From Mycobacterium sp. OAS707 (GTDB lineage Bacteria > Actinomycetota > Actinomycetes > Mycobacteriales > Mycobacteriaceae): 64,000 nt of DNA. A program made the translations under genes and the position numbers. The notes beneath the pieces were generated by a model. That model saw only the letters and a program-made list of their open reading frames with translations. It was not told where the DNA came from and did no database searches. Numbering within the stretch: the first letter of the stretch is position 1; each line of letters starts with the position of its first letter. The stretch lies in assembly GCF_014873705.1 (NCBI RefSeq), contig NZ_JADBDS010000005.1, forward strand, positions 186,001 to 250,000, read 5' to 3'. Shown here piece after piece: positions 32,701-40,284 of this stretch.

Positions 32701-34824
32701 GTGCATCAGGTCCACACCAACTGCCGCATCTGCGCGCAGCGATGCGGTCTCACTGCGACGGTCGAAAACAACCGGATCGTGCGCATCGGGCCCGACAAGG
32801 AGAACCCGCTGTCGTGGCGGGACTTCTGTGTCAAGGGACGCACCGCCGCCGAACTGGTCGAGCACCACAGGCGGATCCTCGCGCCGATGCGACGGGTCGG
32901 CGACCGCTACGTGGAGGCCACTTACGAGGAAGCGTTCACAGAAATCGCCGAAGCCGTGCGCGGCGTTATCGGCCGCGGTGGACCGGAGGCGGTGGGCTGT
33001 TACTACGGCAATCCAGCCGGCTTCAACCCGACCGCACTGCCGGCACTGATCCGGTTCATGGGTGCGGTCGGCAGCAAGAGCATCTTCAACTGGGGCTCTG
33101 TCGACACCAACGCCAAGGCGGTCGTCAACGGTGAAATGTACGGAGTCACACTGCTGCCGATGATTCCCGACGTCGACGACTGCGACTGCTTCTTGTTCGT
33201 CGGCGCGAATCCCGCCGAGAGCAAGATGACCTGGATCACTTCGGTGCCGAACGGGTGGAAACGGATCCTCGACCGGGTTGAGCGCGGGGCCGACCTGATG
33301 GTGCTCGATCCATACCGCACCCCGACCGCTGCGGCTGCATCCTCGCACTGGGCGCTCGTGCCCGGCGAGGACTGGGCATTCCTCCTCGGCATGCTCAAGG
33401 TCATCTTCGACGACAACCTCGAGGACCGCGCGGCTTGCGACGCCGAGGACGGTATCGAGGACCTGCGCCGCCTCGCCGAGGATGCCCAGCTTGACGAGTT
33501 GGCGGCCCGCGCGGGTGTCGAACCAGAGGTGATCGAGGCGGCCGGTCTGCGATTCGGCCGGGCCCGCACCGCTATCGCCACCGCACGCACTGGCGTCTCA
33601 CAAACCAGCAGGGGCACGCTCGCTTTGTGGCTGGCTGAAGTTCTCAATATCGTCACCGGTAACTGGGATCGTCGCGGCGGCAGGTATTTTCAGCCGGGCT
33701 ACACGCCGCCCCGACTTCCTCCCTATGATCCCAACCCACATCTGTCGAGGGTGGCGACGCGACCTGCGATCGAGGGCTGCCACTCGCTGGCCGAACTGCC
33801 CGGCGAGATCATCACTCCCGGTCCAGGCCAGATTCGGGCGCTGTTCATCGACCACGGCAACCCGGTGGTGTCCGGACCCGAAGGCGACGCGCTCGACGAG
33901 GCGCTGGCCGATCTGGATCTGCTCGTGGCGGTCGACATGGTCCAGCGCGAAAGCCATCGCCACGCCGACTGGCTGATCCCCGGCACCCACTGGCTGGAGC
34001 GCAACGAGCTTGCGCCACATATCAACGTGACGCAGGAGCTGCCGTTCGCGCAGTTCGCCCCGCAAGCGGTCAACCCTCCGCCGAAGGTGCGGCCCGAACA
34101 CGAGTTTTACGACGGCCTCGGCCGCGCACTGCAGCTTCCGGGTTATGGCCCCGACGAACCACCTTGGTCGCCGGAAGTGTCGTGGCGCCGGGCGGTTGAG
34201 CGGGGCGGTCGCATCTCTTGGGACGAGTTACGCGCGCATCCCCACGGTGTCCTGCTCGGCGACAAGGAGTTTGGCCACGCACGTGGTGTGCTGCGCACAC
34301 CTGATCAACGAATCCGGCTCGCGCCCAGCCGCTTCGTGGCCGAGGCCAGGCGACAACTGGCCTGCCCGCCGCATATTGGCCCGGTCGACTTGCCACTGCG
34401 GCTCGGCAACCGTAGGCGGATCAGCTCGATGAACTCGTTCCTCAACGACCTGCCGGGCACGAGGAAGATAGTCGACCGCAACCGGGTCGAAATCAATGGG
34501 TTAGATGCCGCGCGGCTCGGCCTGAAGGATGGCGATCGCGCACGCGTGCGGTCGGCTACTGGGGCGATCGAGCTCGATGTTGCGGTGACCGATGCGCCGC
34601 GTCCGGGCGTCGTCATCGTCGAACACGGCTGGGGATCGCGGGTGTTCGACCCGGTCGGCGGCGGCGATCCCGAACTGCTCGGAGCCAACCGCAACCTGCT
34701 CACGGCGCGGACCGAGGAAGACCCGCTATCGCAGATGTCAGCGTTCAACGAGACCTGGGTGGCTGTCGAGCCGATCGGATCTCTCACAGAGACAGCTAAA
34801 CGGCTAACCGGGCTTACACTGTAA
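32701..34824 (+). CDS. Molybdopterin oxidoreductase (bis-MGD family) with [4Fe-4S] site
   Basis: A 707-aa member of the DMSO-reductase superfamily. The N-terminal cluster ligands C8-x2-C11-x3-C15-x27-C43 are intact, followed by the molybdopterin-binding halves and a C-terminal dinucleotide-binding domain (LNDLPGTRKIVDRNRVEI and following). There is no Tat signal, so it works in the cytosol. No partner subunits are adjacent, so it resembles single-subunit actinobacterial enzymes of unknown substrate. It could hydroxylate or dehydrogenate a pathway intermediate. The start is GTG 32701. Its stop codon lies inside the operator pair before the P450 gene. Confidence 0.88.
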   Translation: MHQVHTNCRICAQRCGLTATVENNRIVRIGPDKENPLSWRDFCVKGRTAAELVEHHRRILAPMRRVGDRYVEATYEEAFTEIAEAVRGVIGRGGPEAVGCYYGNPAGFNPTALPALIRFMGAVGSKSIFNWGSVDTNAKAVVNGEMYGVTLLPMIPDVDDCDCFLFVGANPAESKMTWITSVPNGWKRILDRVERGADLMVLDPYRTPTAAAASSHWALVPGEDWAFLLGMLKVIFDDNLEDRAACDAEDGIEDLRRLAEDAQLDELAARAGVEPEVIEAAGLRFGRARTAIATARTGVSQTSRGTLALWLAEVLNIVTGNWDRRGGRYFQPGYTPPRLPPYDPNPHLSRVATRPAIEGCHSLAELPGEIITPGPGQIRALFIDHGNPVVSGPEGDALDEALADLDLLVAVDMVQRESHRHADWLIPGTHWLERNELAPHINVTQELPFAQFAPQAVNPPPKVRPEHEFYDGLGRALQLPGYGPDEPPWSPEVSWRRAVERGGRISWDELRAHPHGVLLGDKEFGHARGVLRTPDQRIRLAPSRFVAEARRQLACPPHIGPVDLPLRLGNRRRISSMNSFLNDLPGTRKIVDRNRVEINGLDAARLGLKDGDRARVRSATGAIELDVAVTDAPRPGVVIVEHGWGSRVFDPVGGGDPELLGANRNLLTARTEEDPLSQMSAFNETWVAVEPIGSLTETAKRLTGLTL

Positions 34825-34847
34825 CGCAAGTCACGTTACAGTGTAAG
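34813..34847. promoter_or_regulatory. Double operator of TTACANTGTAA type
   Basis: TTACACTGTAA at 34814-34824 and TTACAGTGTAA at 34836-34846, 22 bp (two helical turns) centre to centre. Together they form one large inverted repeat with 14-bp perfect arms and a 7-base spacer. It lies 49 bases before the P450 start. It is the strongest member of a site family found across the catabolic island. Confidence 0.8.
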
Positions 34848-34895
34848 GTTAGAGGCGCAAGCCCCGCCTCTAATGGCTCCCGAGAACGAGGACTG

Positions 34896-36092
34896 ATGAC
34901 GCAAGCGACGAAGTTCGATCCGCGGCTTGCGCCGCTGACCCAGCAGGTCAAGGCGATGGCGAGCCCGCAGGCGCTCTACAGCGAGAAGGCAGCCAAGATT
35001 CGCGCAGAGAAGTCTAACGGCGTCTGGAATCTCTATCGCCATGACGACATCATCAAGATCAACCGGCATCCAGCGATCCTCGGGAACGGCGGCCAGGGCG
35101 GCAGCTTCGGAAACGATAACCCGTTGATCCCTCTCGAGATCGACGGCGAGGACCACAAAAAGTGGCGCAAGCTGCTCGACCCGATCTTCGGCCCCAAGCA
35201 GATGTTCCCGCTGGAGGCGCAGATCCGCCAACTCGCCGGCGAACTCATCGACAACTTCGCCTCGCGCGGTGAAGCCGAACTGCACGACGAATTCTGTGTC
35301 CCACTGCCGTCTCTGACGTTCTTGCGTCTCGTCGGTGCACCGATCCAAGACCTCGACTTCTTCATCGAATTCAAGGACGGCGTAGTCCATCCCCGGGGCG
35401 ACACGGTCGAGGACATGGAAGCGAACATGGCGGCCGCCGGCGCCAAACTGCTCGAGTACTTCGTGAACTTCCTCGCCGAACGCCGCAAGGAGACCGAGCA
35501 GAAAGAAGACGTCATCTCGGTTCTGCTGCGATCCGAGGTCGACGGCAAGCCGATCGAGGACTTGGACCTGTTGAACATCATGTTCCTGTTGATGTTCGCC
35601 GGCCTCGACACGGTGACCTCGTCGCTGTCGTGCATCTTCGCCTGGCTCGGTCAGCATCCGCAGGAGCGGGACCGACTGATCGCCGACCGCTCGCTGCTAC
35701 CAGCCGCCATCGAAGAGATCATGCGCTACGAATCGCCGGTCCCTTCGGGGCAGCGTCATCCCACCGAAGACATCGACCTGGGCGACGGACTGGTCATCAA
35801 GGCGGGCGAGCCCATTCACGCGTTTTGGGCGGCCGCCAACGTCGACCCCACCCACTATGACGATCCCCTGAGGGTGAACTTCGACCGCGGGCGCCAAAGC
35901 CACATCGTGTTCGCCAGCGGCACACACCGCTGCCTCGGCTCTCATCTCGCGCGGATGGAGCTCAGAATCGCGTTGGACGAAATCCTGACTCGCATACCGG
36001 ATTACACCGTCCCCGCTGTCGGAGACTTGGTATACGACAATGTTTCGGTCCGCGCCGTCACTCGTCTACCGATCAAGTTCACCCCGGGCTAG
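34896..36092 (+). CDS. Cytochrome P450
   Basis: A 398-aa soluble bacterial P450. The I-helix has LMFAGLDTVTS (the A-G-x-D-T oxygen-activation motif), the K-helix EEIMR gives E-x-x-R, and the heme loop FASGTHRCLGSHLAR carries the Cys346 ligand. It needs an external ferredoxin and reductase; none is encoded in the window. The family is typical of actinobacterial CYPs that hydroxylate terpenes, steroids or fatty acids. Expression is probably controlled by the double operator just upstream. It is convergent with the TetR gene. Confidence 0.95.
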   Translation: MTQATKFDPRLAPLTQQVKAMASPQALYSEKAAKIRAEKSNGVWNLYRHDDIIKINRHPAILGNGGQGGSFGNDNPLIPLEIDGEDHKKWRKLLDPIFGPKQMFPLEAQIRQLAGELIDNFASRGEAELHDEFCVPLPSLTFLRLVGAPIQDLDFFIEFKDGVVHPRGDTVEDMEANMAAAGAKLLEYFVNFLAERRKETEQKEDVISVLLRSEVDGKPIEDLDLLNIMFLLMFAGLDTVTSSLSCIFAWLGQHPQERDRLIADRSLLPAAIEEIMRYESPVPSGQRHPTEDIDLGDGLVIKAGEPIHAFWAAANVDPTHYDDPLRVNFDRGRQSHIVFASGTHRCLGSHLARMELRIALDEILTRIPDYTVPAVGDLVYDNVSVRAVTRLPIKFTPG

Positions 36093-36109
36093 CCGCTGTC
36101 TGACATTGC

Positions 36110-36784
36110 TTATCGGCGGCGAGATCTCTTCTTCGCCGACAGCTGCGCTCGCAGTCCCTCGATGATGGTGTCCACGCCGTAGGTGAAGAAGTCACGTCCG
36201 CGCAGACCGGTCAGATGGGGCACCAGCTTGGCCAGGGTGTCCTCCAGCTCGCCGGGGTCCACCTCGGAGGGATCAGGGGTGTCCAATTCCACCACCTGAT
36301 AGCGGCCGAACAGGTAGGTATGGATCATCGCGTAGGACAGAAAGACTCGGGGTCCTTCAAAACCCGCGCTCTGCAATATTGCCAGGATCCCGTTCATCAG
36401 GCGCTGGTCTGTGCTGCGCATACGCTCGAGCATCACGGTCGCGATACCGGGATGATCATGCAGCCGCGCATCGATGCCGTACAAGACGGTGCGCAACCGC
36501 TCCTCCCACGGACCCGAATCTGGTTCGGGCAGTTCTACTTCCGAAAGCAGCTTGTGGGCCACGAGGTCGAGAAGTTCACGTTTATCGCTGACATACCAAT
36601 ACGGCGCCATCGCTGATCGGCCAAGTTCTCGAGAGAGTCGGCGCATCGACAGTGCTTCGAGACCTTCTGCGCGGATGATGTCCAGCGCCGCGTCGACGAT
36701 CTGCGCTTCGGTCAGCGTCGGCGGCTTGCCCCGCCGTGCGTTTCCCGACGCTTTGGTCGCGGCGGCCTGTTTGGCGGCGATCAG
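36110..36784 (-). CDS. TetR-family regulator with no standard start codon for its full HTH
   Basis: Read from 36784, the 224-aa protein has a complete TetR N-terminus: GKPPTLTEAQIVDAALDIIR, EGLEALSMRRLSRELGRS and the APYWYVSDKRELLDLV recognition helix. The first ATG (36646) would remove the first half of the HTH. No ATG, GTG or TTG exists in this frame between the upstream stop and 36646; CTG 36784 with GGAG 4 bases before it is the best start. The C-terminal ligand domain is of the common actinobacterial type. It is the most likely reader of the TTACANTGTAA sites, since it lies among them. Confidence 0.75.
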   Translation of the reverse strand: MIAAKQAAATKASGNARRGKPPTLTEAQIVDAALDIIRAEGLEALSMRRLSRELGRSAMAPYWYVSDKRELLDLVAHKLLSEVELPEPDSGPWEERLRTVLYGIDARLHDHPGIATVMLERMRSTDQRLMNGILAILQSAGFEGPRVFLSYAMIHTYLFGRYQVVELDTPDPSEVDPGELEDTLAKLVPHLTGLRGRDFFTYGVDTIIEGLRAQLSAKKRSRRR

Positions 36785-36850
36785 CGTGCTCCGTTCAGTC
36801 GCTCAAGTTGACGCCTTGATGCTAGATGACAGGTTCGCGGTTGGGCGGCC

Positions 36851-38143
36851 TCATATGCCCAGGCGGTCGAGCAATCGCTCGTGGAACACCGCGGGACCGC
36901 CGAGCAGCAGACTTGCCGACAGCGCCCGTCGGAGGATCGCGGAAGCCTCCTTGGATTCCCTCGCGATTTCGGCCGCCAGGGTCGCCACCCGCAACGACGC
37001 TGTTGAGCATCCGATGTGCGCCACGGCTGCAGAACCCACCTCCGCGTCTGCGCTGAGCGCTTGCGTCCATAGCGAAACAGCGGTCGCGTGATCCAGCACC
37101 GTGCGCGTGAGATCGGTCGGTGCTTCGACGTCGGTGTGATCGAGCAATACCGCGACAGCGCGCTCGATGAGGCCGACCTGTTCACCGGCCAACGCGACCA
37201 TCGCGAGATCGATGGTTTCGCGCATCAAAGCGCCGCCGTGCCCTTCTTTACCGAGCAACCTGGTAGGCGTGTCGTCGAAGTCCACGCGGAACAGTGCCCG
37301 GGTCGCATCGATGGAGTCCATTTCGATGATCGTCAGCCCAACAGCTTCGCTATCCACGGCGTACAGCGAAGGCCCCGCGATCGAGCGCGCGATGACAAGG
37401 ATCACGTCAGCGCCCGCCGCGTCAGGAACGAATAGTTTTGTGCCCGAGAGCCGCCAGTCATCGCCGTCGGGCCACGCCTTGGTGCGCACAAGCGCGGGAT
37501 CCCATGATCCCGATCGTTCTGCCGCGGCAAAGGTCGCGCGAAGCTCGCCCTTCTCGATACGTTCACGCAGCGCGGTGCCCTCGCCGCCGAGCGCGCGCAG
37601 CGATTGCCAGGCGAGGCCGACGTTCGAAAACAGCGGGGCCTCGCTCAACGCCTTTCCGTAGCCACGCATCGCCGCGCTGAGTCCCGCTGTTTCGGACGTC
37701 GCCATCATGAGCCAATTCGACTCGTCGGGATAGGTGCTTCGCGATATCGCGCCGAGGTAATCGGTTGCGCGGCTGCGCACTTGGTGGTGTGCCTGGCTGG
37801 CGATCCGGTCGAACGAAGCGGGGTCGCTAGCTGCAGCGAGGAATTCGGCGCGCAATGCGCTGCCGGAATCCGCGATGAGGTGCGGCCCGAGCACGTCGGC
37901 GGTAAAGCGCGCGCCCGCAGCCAGGCTGCGCGCATGCAGGACCGTTGCGATCGCCTCGTCCGGAATCTCGCCGCGGGCAGCGGCGACCGCTACCAGGAGC
38001 GAGCTCAGATCGCGCCGCAGCGCGCGGTCATCCCACGTCCACGTCGATCGCATCAGTGCCGAGAGCGTCTCGGGGATCAGCGCATTCTGGAACTCCCGAT
38101 GAATCGAAATGCCCGAGCCTGTCTCCGCAGTGCCGGTTGCCAC
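36851..38143 (-). CDS. Divergent acyl-CoA dehydrogenase-like protein
   Basis: A 430-aa protein related to acyl-CoA dehydrogenases. The middle and C-terminal FAD-fold segments are recognisable (DWRLSGTKLFVPDAAGADVILVIAR, then LAMVALAGEQVGLIERAVAVLLDH). It lacks the usual W-x-T-x-G-x-x-A-D and G-G-x-G/S-[EI] motifs, and the first 140 residues are unusual. It may be a non-catalytic partner of another FadE subunit, or act on an atypical substrate. The start is GTG 38143. It diverges from the amidohydrolase gene, with a TTACAGTGTAA site in the shared promoter region. Confidence 0.65.
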   Translation of the reverse strand: MATGTAETGSGISIHREFQNALIPETLSALMRSTWTWDDRALRRDLSSLLVAVAAARGEIPDEAIATVLHARSLAAGARFTADVLGPHLIADSGSALRAEFLAAASDPASFDRIASQAHHQVRSRATDYLGAISRSTYPDESNWLMMATSETAGLSAAMRGYGKALSEAPLFSNVGLAWQSLRALGGEGTALRERIEKGELRATFAAAERSGSWDPALVRTKAWPDGDDWRLSGTKLFVPDAAGADVILVIARSIAGPSLYAVDSEAVGLTIIEMDSIDATRALFRVDFDDTPTRLLGKEGHGGALMRETIDLAMVALAGEQVGLIERAVAVLLDHTDVEAPTDLTRTVLDHATAVSLWTQALSADAEVGSAAVAHIGCSTASLRVATLAAEIARESKEASAILRRALSASLLLGGPAVFHERLLDRLGI

Positions 38144-38191
38144 CTGCGACCTCCCTGGTCGATCTCCGTCAGCTCTTGGCCAACTTCAACA

Positions 38192-38202
38192 TTACAGTGT
38201 AA
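38192..38202. promoter_or_regulatory. Operator site TTACAGTGTAA
   Basis: Exact match to the operator motif, in the 108-base region between the divergent acyl-CoA dehydrogenase-like gene and the amidohydrolase gene, 50 bases from the start of the latter. It could control both. Confidence 0.7.
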
Positions 38203-38251
38203 GGTCGAACCAGTCCACGTGGGTGACGCGCAACCAAAGGAGCCTTCGACC

Positions 38252-39370
38252 ATGACGCAGGTAACCGAAATATCGCCCGGGTCCGATCAGCTAGAGAAAA
38301 TCTGGGCCCACTCGGGTGATTCGCACGCCATGGAGCCCGCGGATCTATGGACGTCGCGGCTGCCCAAGCGCTTCGCCGACCGTGCCCCGCGTACTGAGCG
38401 CGGCGAGAAGTACGAGATCGTATATGTCGACGGTCGACAGCTGAGTCGCCAGCTCAACGACTTCATGGACGCGATGCGTCCGCCGGGCGCGTCGGACATC
38501 GAGATCCGGCTGCAGGACCTGGACCGAGAAGGTGTGCAATGCCAGCTCGCTTTTCCGTCCGCCGGGTTCTGGACGGTCAACATCCAGGATGCCGAGTTGT
38601 CCCGCATGTCTGCCCGCGCATGGAACGAGTGGTCCCGCGACGAGGTGATGTCTTGGCAGAAGCGCATTTTCACTCCGGCCATCGTGCCGCTGGTAGATCC
38701 GGCCGATGCCGCTGCGGAGGTGGAATGGGCCGCCGAGCAAGGCTTTCAGGCAATCTTCCTGCCGTGCACGATGCCCGCGGAAAAGGAGTGGGGTCTGGAT
38801 CTCTGGGAACCATTGTGGTCGGCCGCCGATGCCAACAACATGGTGCTGGCCTACCACATCGGCACGGGCGGCGAAAACGTCGTCTACCGGGGACCCGGCG
38901 GCGCCGTAGTGAATTACATGGAGACGACGTATCCGGGGATGCGCGTGGTGTCGCATCTCGTCGCAGGCGGCGCTTTGGATAGGCATCCGGACCTCAAGGT
39001 GCTCATCGCCGAGGGCGGAGCGGGATGGGTTCCCGCCATCGGGGACCGGATGGACGAGGCGTACCGGCAACACGGAATGTTCGTGCGTCCCAGGCTGACT
39101 CGGCTTCCCAGCGAGATCGTTCGCCAACAGGTCTACGCCTCCTTCCAGCACGACATCAGTGCGGTCCAGATCATTGAGGACACGCAGTACGACAACGTGT
39201 TGTGGGGCGACGATTACCCACACCTGGAGGGCACTTACGGCCATACCCAGGAGACGCTGCATCAGTTGTTCGACTCGGTCGATCCGCAAATCAAGGAGCG
39301 AGTACTGCGGGGGACGTTCGAGGAATTGTTCAACGTGCCGAAATTGGACGACAACTCCGTTCCGCGGTGA
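38252..39370 (+). CDS. Amidohydrolase-2 family metal-dependent hydrolase/decarboxylase
   Basis: A 372-aa TIM-barrel protein of the ACMSD-like amidohydrolase-2 family. Metal-ligand motifs in order: DSH near residue 27 (in place of H-x-H), the AYHIG His, VSHL, and the LWGDDYPH Asp at the end of the barrel. Mycobacterial catabolic clusters contain many such proteins, thought to hydrolyse or decarboxylate ring-opened or acyl intermediates. RBS AAAGGAG supports ATG 38252. It overlaps the next gene as GTGA, so they form an operon. Confidence 0.85.
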   Translation: MTQVTEISPGSDQLEKIWAHSGDSHAMEPADLWTSRLPKRFADRAPRTERGEKYEIVYVDGRQLSRQLNDFMDAMRPPGASDIEIRLQDLDREGVQCQLAFPSAGFWTVNIQDAELSRMSARAWNEWSRDEVMSWQKRIFTPAIVPLVDPADAAAEVEWAAEQGFQAIFLPCTMPAEKEWGLDLWEPLWSAADANNMVLAYHIGTGGENVVYRGPGGAVVNYMETTYPGMRVVSHLVAGGALDRHPDLKVLIAEGGAGWVPAIGDRMDEAYRQHGMFVRPRLTRLPSEIVRQQVYASFQHDISAVQIIEDTQYDNVLWGDDYPHLEGTYGHTQETLHQLFDSVDPQIKERVLRGTFEELFNVPKLDDNSVPR

Positions 39371-40206
39371 CCGACACAGCTGCCGCATATCGGCCGGCGC
39401 CCGATCCGCAAGAGGAGTGGGCCGCCACCCGGGGTGTGCTGATGAGCTACGCCTACCTCGGATCACGGCCCGAGGCCATCGACTCCAACAGCGCCCAGAA
39501 TGTGCTCGACCTGCGGTCGGATCTGCGTACGCCCGTCGGGGCTGTGCTTGCATCGCCGCTCGCGATCGCCATGCTCGACGCTGCGACCGTCAACGTCGAA
39601 GGGATGAGGGTCCTCGCCGTCACTCAGATCGATATCGACATTGTCGACTGCGCGCTCGATATCCGTCACGTGCGTCTGGCCGGACGGATCACCACCGAAA
39701 TGCGCTCGCAGCTGTTCACCGAAGCGCGCATCACCGATGCCGAACATCCCGACCGGCACATCGGATTCGGCACCGCGAACTGGGCGGTGCTCGGAGGGAC
39801 ACCGCACCGGTTCTGTTTTCCTCAACCCGGTCCGCCTGAGGTCGGCGGGTCGGGGTTGCCACCGCTGTGGCATGCGTATTCCGGTCGCCGACGTGACGAC
39901 GGCACGATGGAGATCCCTCGCCTGCCGCTCGAGGTCGGCGAGGAGCGACTGCACCACGGGCCGATGCTCGTCGTCAGCGAGGCTGTCGCGCTGGCGTGCG
40001 CTGCCGAGGAGCTGGGCACCGATGAGCTTGTGGTCGAGCACCTGGCGATGACGGTCGTGGCGCCGGGCCGCGCGGGACCGTTCATCGCGACGGCGGTGTA
40101 CACGGCGACCGAAGGTGATTCCGTCGGCTGCAGGGTTGAAATGCGTGACGCGGGACGGGGCGACCAACTGATCGCCGCGACGTTCGTGCGTATGCAGATG
40201 TATTGA
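39367..40206 (+). CDS. Hotdog-fold thioesterase-like protein
   Basis: A 279-aa protein that overlaps the amidohydrolase gene by 4 bases (GTG 39367). The C-terminal part (GPMLVVSEAVALACAAEELGTD and following beta-strands) fits a hotdog acyl-CoA thioesterase or hydratase; the N-terminal part has a similar pattern, suggesting a double hotdog. It could cleave an acyl-CoA intermediate or support CoA recycling. Family assignment is by fold pattern only. Confidence 0.55.
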   Translation: MTDTAAAYRPAPDPQEEWAATRGVLMSYAYLGSRPEAIDSNSAQNVLDLRSDLRTPVGAVLASPLAIAMLDAATVNVEGMRVLAVTQIDIDIVDCALDIRHVRLAGRITTEMRSQLFTEARITDAEHPDRHIGFGTANWAVLGGTPHRFCFPQPGPPEVGGSGLPPLWHAYSGRRRDDGTMEIPRLPLEVGEERLHHGPMLVVSEAVALACAAEELGTDELVVEHLAMTVVAPGRAGPFIATAVYTATEGDSVGCRVEMRDAGRGDQLIAATFVRMQMY

Positions 40207-40236
40207 TCGCCCACTAGCGGTGTGACCCGCATAACT

Positions 40237-40247
40237 TTATGGTGTAA
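40237..40247. promoter_or_regulatory. Degenerate operator site TTATGGTGTAA
   Basis: Nine of eleven positions match TTACAGTGTAA. It lies 38 bases before the start of the fused CoA-transferase gene, in the 78-base gap after the thioesterase-like gene, and may give that gene its own regulated promoter. Confidence 0.5.
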
Positions 40248-40284
40248 AATTAATCGCGGACACGCGTACGCCAAGGAGGCTTGT

